Shown here piece by piece: positions 57,601 to 64,000 of a stretch of 64,000 nucleotides of DNA. Within the stretch, counting starts at the first letter, position 1. The number at the start of each line of letters is the position of its first letter. The stretch is from Phallusia mammillata. Its lineage: Eukaryota > Chordata > Ascidiacea > Phlebobranchia > Ascidiidae. The stretch covers positions 636,112-700,111 of the forward strand of contig QLIY01000001.1 in NCBI GenBank assembly GCA_003260075.1, given 5' to 3'. Under the pieces are notes generated by a model, which worked only from the letters and a program-made list of their open reading frames with translations, was not told where the DNA came from and did not search any database. The translations under genes and the position numbers were made by a program.

Positions 57601-60600
57601 TTTCATGAAATTTTATGAGATCAGCGAACCGGTTATCATTACTGGTTAGTGTCAAAGGACTTTTTGTAACAGAACCGGCTGAAAATATGACTTTTGTGAT
57701 AGAACCGGTTGAAAAATATGACTTTTGTTACAGAACCGGCTGACAAAAAATGAAATCCCACCACTGCTTATTTCCACTCGACTCGACCCCAAAGACAAAT
57801 TAATTTACAATGCTGATAATCCAGTACAGAAGTGGCAAACAGGTTCCCCAAAAGTAGTAAAAGCAATGAAACAGCACATCCAACCAACCGCATCATTTAG
57901 CTCCATCTTGGTCTTCCTGACAAGAAGTTGTTCATCCTGAAGTTGAAGTTTCATCTCTTTCAGCTCCTGTTGCACTTCATCGAGGAGGAATGATCTCCTC
58001 TTTAACTCCTCTATACTCACATCTCCTCCCGTCAACTTCTTCGTCACCAACTCAAGATCTTGACGGTGTTCCCTGTTTAATGTATTGGGAGGTAGCAGTT
58101 ATGTTAATAGCACAATGTTGTTGTAGAGAACAGCAAACCCCAATTATCAGTCACAACCCAACAAAGCAATAGACTAGTTCAGTTGTTCCCAACCTTTGTC
58201 GAAAATAAAAAGATCGAATAAAATTTCACCTTTTATTAATTTTACAGGTTATATTCCCAGAGCTTAAGTGTTAATTTGTAAACCACATGTAAAAATTAAA
58301 GTAAATTCCTTCCCCCAGGTTTTAAAATTTCCCCCTTAAGAAGAATTTTTTGTTTTGTTTTGGGAATCACTGCAATAGACTGTTAAAACCACTTTTGACA
58401 ATAGGCTATTTAGCAGTATCTTTCCCTGCAAACTTTAGGTGATAATAGCATGAGACAAACCTCATCATATCGTTCATGTTCATTCGAAACTCTCTCCTCA
58501 TCTCTTGTCTTTCCTGTGCATATTTGTCTTCCAACATTTTCTTGCAGTCGTCCACTGCATTGTCGATTGCATGACGCTTCTCCCAATCAAGCTCATCCAA
58601 CTGAAACAAATACCATGTAATGTAACATGCTGCAGCGCATTTAGTCATCAATCATCCACCGATTGTGCCCTCGACTGTTTTGTGCTTCATAATGTTTCAA
58701 CGTTGTGCAGCTTTTTCCCGCTTGGTAATTGTTCCAGTGCAATTGTGTCAACTCATTTTCATTCACAGCAATTTGTTTTTAACAATTAGTAACAAAACCA
58801 TGTTAATTTTCCACCCACAATATCTTAGCCAATGAATCAAAGTGTAAAGCACTTCCTTCAAAAGAGGCACATTTGCCACTTAGTTGGCAAGGGCACAAGT
58901 TTATATTCACTAAAACAAAAGACTTACAATTTAACAGTTTGACATATGACAAAATAATGATGACATTATAATCTGAAAATAACATCCAAAACTTAACTTT
59001 CGTTTATAACTAGTTTCAAATTTCAGGCCATAGTTGCCTTGCCCAGCAAAATTAACAGGTAGTTTACCTTGACTTTCCACTGGCCATTCATTTCCTCCTG
59101 GAGTGTAGCTCGATAGTTTTTAAATGAAGCTTTAAGTAACCGATATTCGTTTGTCAGCGAGTCAAAACGTTTCTGGTTTTCTTCTTCAATTTCCTGCAAC
59201 TTTTTTTCGTGTTGTTCGTTCATGTCAAGTTTCTCATCTTCGTGTTTCTGCAAAATTTAGAATTATTCATGTTTGCAGCACTTGAGACATGTTCAAAAGT
59301 TTGTCTGGGAACAGTGTAGCTTTGCCCAGCTATTTCAATTGTGTCGCTATTTTTCTTTCAACAAGCGAAATAAAATCACCTCAACTCAAACATTTAGCTC
59401 ATGGCAAAATGGTATTGTATTTTAGAATCTTTTTTTGCTGGTGATCGTAATACTATTGCCCATAACATATGATTCTCTGGTGTTTAATAACTTTCCAAAC
59501 ATGCTGTTGTTGTTTAAGTAAACTCCAGAGTTATTCCAGCAAATCATATTGTGTATGAAATTGTTGAGCAATTGCTGTGAACTAAATCAATGCCCTAGGA
59601 TTTTGCACAACACATAATAATTTCCTCTGTCATTAGGTTATACCAACAGAGTTTCCACGGCAAACAAGTCACTTGAAAGCTAAATCCATTTAAACAATGC
59701 ACCAATGTTTGTATTCTAGCCACTAAGTAAAGATGCCAATAGAAAGTACTATTTACTCATGAACAACTTTACAAGTACGGCAAACTGCTGCCGTATTTAC
59801 CCAACCTTTGGTCTTTAATGTACCTGAACAGGGGTTCTAAAACACATGTGCCAATTAGACAGCTTGCAGCCCCCCCCCCTACCCAACCTTTGGTCTTTAA
59901 TGTACCTGAACAGGGGTTCTAAAACACCTATGCCAATTAGACAGCTTGCATCTAAAATTTTATTGACATTTAAAAGTGTAAAATATTGTTTTTAAAATCT
60001 TAATACAATTTTAATACATCACTTACTTTACTCCTTGTCATATTTTTGCAAATATTCAACAAAGATTTAGGTTTACCTGAAGCAAATGACCTATTGTCAT
60101 GTCATGTTTTCCTTTTAACTCTTTTTCTAGATTTTGTAGATCAAGGCTTGCTCTTTTTCTTGTGCCTCCGTGCCGCAACCTTTCCTCTTCTAGAAAAGTT
60201 GACAACGTAGACACTTGATTTTGAAGATCTTTTACCAAACCCCCCCCCCTTTTTCTAGATTTTGTAGATCAAGGCTTGCTCTTTTTCTTGTGCCTCCATG
60301 CCGTAACCTTTCCTCTTCTAGATATGTTGACAACGTAGACACTTGATTTTGAAGATCTTTTACCAATGATTCCCTTCAAATCAAGTTTAACTTTTATGAG
60401 ATGTTTCATACCAACATTAACACTAGTTGCAAAATGTCAAAAACAGTTGAAAAAGTGTAAACGTATTCATTAAAACATTTGTTTGTTTTTTAATGAAAAC
60501 ATGATTATATACAGTACTTACATTTCTTGCACATTCAGCTTTCTACAAAACAAAAATATCAACAATTAACAACATACTTAAACATTAATAAAAAACAAAC

Positions 60601-61870
60601 AAATAAAACATTCCAAAACATAATGTTCACTTTAACAGTCTTGTTCAGGCAACAATTGGCCAATAAAATGGAATGTGACATCACAATAGCAGTATATGTT
60701 TGTAAAGGCAAAGGTTTTGTGTCTAATAATGGTTTTCATTCAGGAAATGTAAGGGTGGTATTTAAGAAAACATTCTTTGAGTAAGTAGGCATTGTTGAAA
60801 CCATTCAATAGCACTCCTGACAAGCTGTTGAATGTCGTACAAGATCTAGGTTGTCAAGTGGCATTGTGTTGTTTAGATATCTTTGAACTTACAATAATAT
60901 TGTCAAAACACACTTCACTATGTGTGCTGTAGAAAAATCCAATGTTTGTATTTCTACATTATTTCTTTTTTCAAACATTAACATTAATCTTGTCAATTTG
61001 CTTAGGGTAAACAAACTGGTCCATACAGTCAAAAAGGCAACATGCTTTGTTTTCAAAAATTTCTACAAAACTTACTTTGGCGGTGTTTCTGGTTTTGGAT
61101 GATCAAAAAATGTGTTTGGGTTTATTTGAACATAAACTTTTCCTGCAGACTTTGACAATCGATAACCTGGATTCAGATTAAACGTTTCCACATTCTGAAA
61201 AAACAACATATATATCATGTTTTCCACAATAAAAAAATCACTACATAAAATTGCAGCTTCTTCAATTTTCGGCATAATTGTTAAGAAATAAAAGGTTTCA
61301 ATTTAAGAAAGGACGCAACAAAAGTTTTTACCTACCTCAAATTTTCTGGGATGTCTTGCACTCAAATGAACTTCTTTAAACTTTTTGTAATTTTTCCTCG
61401 TCCGAAATGGGTTTGTGTGGTCGATAAAATCAGTTGAATTGTGCTGAATTTAAAAATAGGTTTTAGATTTAGTAGAACTATTATCGAGATACACTGTTTA
61501 CCAGATTTTTTTAAAGTTTTGCTACACATAACATGCAAGCATATTTTTAGAGCACATATTTGGTTACCCCCCCCCCTTTGTAATTTTTCCTCGTCCGAAA
61601 TGGGTTTGTGTGGTCGATAAAATCGGTTGAATTGTTCTAAATTTAAACATAGGTTTTAGATTTAGTGGAACTATTATCGAGATACACTGTTTACCAGATT
61701 TTAAATCTTATTGTAAACATTTCAGAATTTTGCTACACATAACATGCAAGCATATTTTTAGAGCACTTATTTGGTTGAACTATTAATAAAACATTATTAT
61801 GATTAACATAACTTACTATTGACGAATTTCCGATAGCTGTATACGGTCGTTGAGGAAGTGGGTTTGCCAT
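54625..61870 (-). CDS. Coiled-coil protein, family uncertain (possibly FLACC1-like)
   Basis: Exons in coding order: 61870-61817, 61443-61336, 61194-61076, 60542-60522 (21 bases), 60373-60077 (contains a C-run and duplicate; true length 169), 59247-59068, 58600-58461, 58072-57889, 57499-57290, 55588-55347 and 54832-54625. Phases agree and give 544 residues. The N-terminus (MANPLPQRPYTAIGNSS, then VYVQINPNTFFDHPKPETPP) is unstructured. Residues about 95-400 are nearly all charged heptads (for example KLQEIEEENQKRFDSLTNEY), a long coiled coil. The tail is acidic, then Pro/Thr-rich. The Pro-rich lead into a coiled coil recalls the flagellum-associated protein FLACC1, but the match is weak, so no symbol is given. 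Confidence 0.75.
56068..56110 (+). ncRNA. Hammerhead-like variant motif of family B
   Basis: CCUGAUGA, extra A, GACG-CCCC-GUAU-AGGA-CGUC, GAAA, CGUCGG. Helix II pair GACG/CGUC differs from GGCG/CGUC and GGUG/CAUC at other loci while still pairing. The helix I partner is less clear here. In an intron of the coiled-coil gene, antisense. Confidence 0.4.
56318..56410 (-). repeat. Truncated second copy of a coiled-coil gene exon
   Basis: Acceptor and first 93 bases of exon 55588-55347, ending at the C-run. The sequence beyond it (56411-57280) is also a diverged copy of 55590-56100, with many small differences and one MITE. This is the longest doubled region in the window and the most diverged. 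Confidence 0.7.
56749..57078. mobile_element. hAT-type MITE with perfect target duplication, one copy only
   Basis: Begins CAGGGGTGTCCAAAGTGCGG and ends AGTTTGGACACCCCTG. Flanked by gtttaagg on both sides (56741-56748 and 57079-57086). The homologous stretch near 55930-55990 lacks it, so it inserted after the two copies diverged. Confidence 0.85.
57558..57766. mobile_element. hAT-type MITE, CAGTGGTGGGATTCA family
   Basis: Termini CAGTGATGGGATTCAGCC and AAATCCCACCACTG, with an extra internal repeat of the GAACCGGCTGA unit compared with 25169-25337. In an intron of the coiled-coil gene. Confidence 0.7.
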
Positions 61871-64000
61871 GTTTGGTTTGCACAACAAAAATATAACTGT
61901 AAACCCTGCATTAACCCTAACACTTATGGGAGACAAATATTGTAAAAATAACCTGTTTATTTTCATGAAATGACGTTTTAGTTTTACTAAATGCACACTC
62001 TGGTTCAACTATACTTAAGAAACAACTTTAGCTAATCCTTGTACAAATAAGCATTGAAAAAGTAGCCCATCGAGCACACACTACAAAATCTAATAAACTG
62101 TTTCGTGTGTTAGCTTTCACTACAAATACCTGAATTTACTTGTACATCTGTCAACCCAAAATATGAACTATTACTCTTATGGCTTGTACAAATGCCAAAC
62201 AAAAATAGTCAAAACTATTGACAATGTATCTTCTTTTGTTTTGACCCCCCCCCCTCGTGTGTTAGCTTTCACTACAAATACCTGAATTTACTTGTACATC
62301 TGGCAACCCAAAATATGAACTATTACACTTATGGCTTGTACAAATGCCAAACAAAAATAGTCAAAACTATAGACAATGTATCTTCTTTTGTTTTTTGAAT
62401 GTGACTAAAATGTGCGGCCATTTAGTGGGAATCAAGTTACGTCTGTCACTAAAACACACAAAGACATTGTAACGACTAGCTCCGGTGTTTAAACAAGGCT
62501 ATTGTTTTTCTTGTGAATCAAACAGACATCTTTCTGACGTGGAGTACTTGATATATTTAATTGGCGGCATGTCTATATTACTAATATTGTGCCGACGGCG
62601 TTCACACGCAAACAGAACTACATTATTAACATTACAAAGCCAACAAGGCAACAAGGGCAGTATTTGTAATCTGAAACAATTCACACAAATATCAATGTCG
62701 CAACTCGTGCAAAGTTTGTTGGTGAGAATGCCAATTAATTGTAGAGATTACAAATTACTGTTCAAACCACCATTTGCACAATTTGAATCTTATCTTGCAC
62801 GAAAATACTTTGGCTGAAATTTTATTGTTTATGGTTACGACCACTGATGCATAGAATTGCAAGAGGCCGCTATTTTTTTAAGAAAAATATTTTTTGTCAA
62901 TGTAAAATAGTAATTAAGGAAAATAAACTTGAAAAAAATAACCCCAAGGGAAATTGTGTTAAAATAGTCTAAAGTTATGACCGAAGCTGATTAATGTATT
63001 GATATTTGTGGAAGTTTCGTGTTTATTGTGTATCATTTTCTAGGGCATTGTGAAACAAATTGTAACTTATTTTGAATACTGAAGGATTGTGATGGCTGTA
63101 AATGGCGGAACAGTTGTATACGACAATATAGTAATGGACCTTGTTTGACAATCGTTTCTTATTGTTTGGATTAAAAAACAATAATATATATAGCCTGTGT
63201 ACACTTAAACCAAGATGGCGGTTTTTCCCTACAGTACCGAGGGTTAAAAGAAGATCAAAGCTTCTTCTCTGATGTGACAGATCTAAGCCAATCACCGTTG
63301 GAGTATTTGTTCACGTGACATATTGTAGCCAATCAGTGATGAAAATCTTGTTGAAAGGAATTCATCACCAAAATAGATAGCAGGAACACATAATTTATTT
63401 GTTTAAATATCTTTTGACGTAGGTAATGTATAATCTACTCACCGAGGAACATTCTCTCGCGTCACTGATTAACGCCAATCAGCGCTAAGTTCTTTTCCAA
63501 TTACCACGTCACACACATACAGATCCGGATTTCCGAGTTTTTGTCATTTTTCGGAAATGCTTCCTGGCGAGAGGACGTGCTGGAGGCAGAGAGGTTAGAG
63601 AAAGGTAAGACTGATAATTTTTGATTTGTTATTGTTAATCGTTTGACAGGCTGTCACGTTTGTAGTAATCCTACCATTTGAAACCCTGCAATACGGTATA
63701 TATAGCCTATAACCAAAATACTTACAGCACAACCCCCCCCCCCAAACAGACATCTTTCTGACGTGGAGTACTTGATATATTTAATTGGCGACATGTCTAT
63801 ATTACTAATATTGTGCCGACGGCGTTCACGCGCAGCCCCCCCCCCCTGAAATTTTATTGTTTATGGTTACGACCACTGATGCATAGAATTGCAATTTTGT
63901 TGAGGCCGCTATTTGTTGAAAAAATCTTTTTTGGCAATGTAAAATAGTAATTAAATGCATTTGGTCTGTTGATTGTGGTGCGATAAATGACTATTGCAAG
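61871..64000. other. Intergenic region with allelic fragments
   Basis: No conserved protein. A doubled segment surrounds the C-run at 62245. At 63744-63835 and 63847-63960 there are second copies of 62519-62610 and 62815-62950, set between C-runs about 1 kb away from the originals. These look like small alternative-haplotype contigs placed here by scaffolding. Confidence 0.6.
63288..63604 (+). promoter_or_regulatory. Candidate promoter with three CCAAT boxes and a first exon
   Basis: CCAATCA occurs at 63288, 63329 and 63475, the NF-Y site, each in a similar GCCAATCA context. About 130 bases after the last one, a GC-richer stretch ends in a consensus donor (GAGAAAG|GTAAGA at 63604). An ATG at 63557 opens only 13 codons, so the exon is probably 5' UTR of a gene running out of the window to the right. 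Confidence 0.4.

Noticed and set aside
62485..62817. 110-codon ORF on the plus strand
   Set aside because: No recognisable domain. The allelic copy at 63744-63835 has changes that alter residues, and the context is non-coding.

Overview
The window looks like a piece of a tunicate nuclear genome, most likely Ciona. It is AT-rich, with many short GT-AG introns, compact chordate-type genes and a high load of small non-autonomous transposons. The species call is inference; no mitochondrial or species-specific marker is visible. Many stretches of about 50-200 bases occur twice on either side of a C- or G-run of about 10 bases, differing by roughly 1-3% by eye. I read these as unmerged haplotype overlaps across filled-in assembly gaps, not as biology.

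Layout. 1-4795: non-coding and repeat-rich. 4796-23771 (+): a sickle-tail/p140Cap (KIAA1217/SRCIN1) family gene, 13 coding exons visible, 5' end missing; its 8.4 kb intron contains a two-exon PTB-domain gene (16066-17594, +). 25494-29145 (-): TMEM143-like DUF3754 membrane protein, 8 exons, divergent from 29797-50177 (+): the mRNA-export factor MCM3AP/GANP, about 38 exons. An MCM3AP intron holds a 72-residue zinc-ribbon gene in antisense (41670-42184, two exons), too short in each exon to show up as a long ORF. 50515-51972 (-): phosphatidylserine decarboxylase (PISD), tail-to-tail with MCM3AP. 52203-53720 (-): C2H2 zinc-finger gene directly upstream of PISD on the same strand, a possible operon. 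54625-61870 (-): an 11-exon coiled-coil protein. 61871-64000: intergenic, with CCAAT boxes and a possible first exon of a rightward gene.

Most striking result: several dispersed repeats carry hammerhead ribozyme motifs. One family (best copy 23503-23554, minus strand) has a complete type I hammerhead: CUGAUGA, GAAA, a GUC cleavage site and all three helices. In one foldback element the motif sits at both ends in opposite orientation. Other unrelated repeats (36477-36517, 46682-46727, and a family near 20.6, 20.8, 34.8, 41.9 and 56.1 kb) share a variant with one extra nucleotide after CUGAUGA and a tiny palindromic helix III.

The other mobile layer is a set of hAT-type MITEs with 8-bp target duplications, including three nested inside one another at 10849-11749, plus pogo/Tigger-like MITEs. 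Functionally the genes are an unrelated housekeeping and cytoskeletal set (mRNA export, mitochondrial lipid synthesis, mitochondrial membrane protein, scaffold proteins); only the ZNF-PISD pair and the divergent TMEM143-MCM3AP pair suggest shared regulation.
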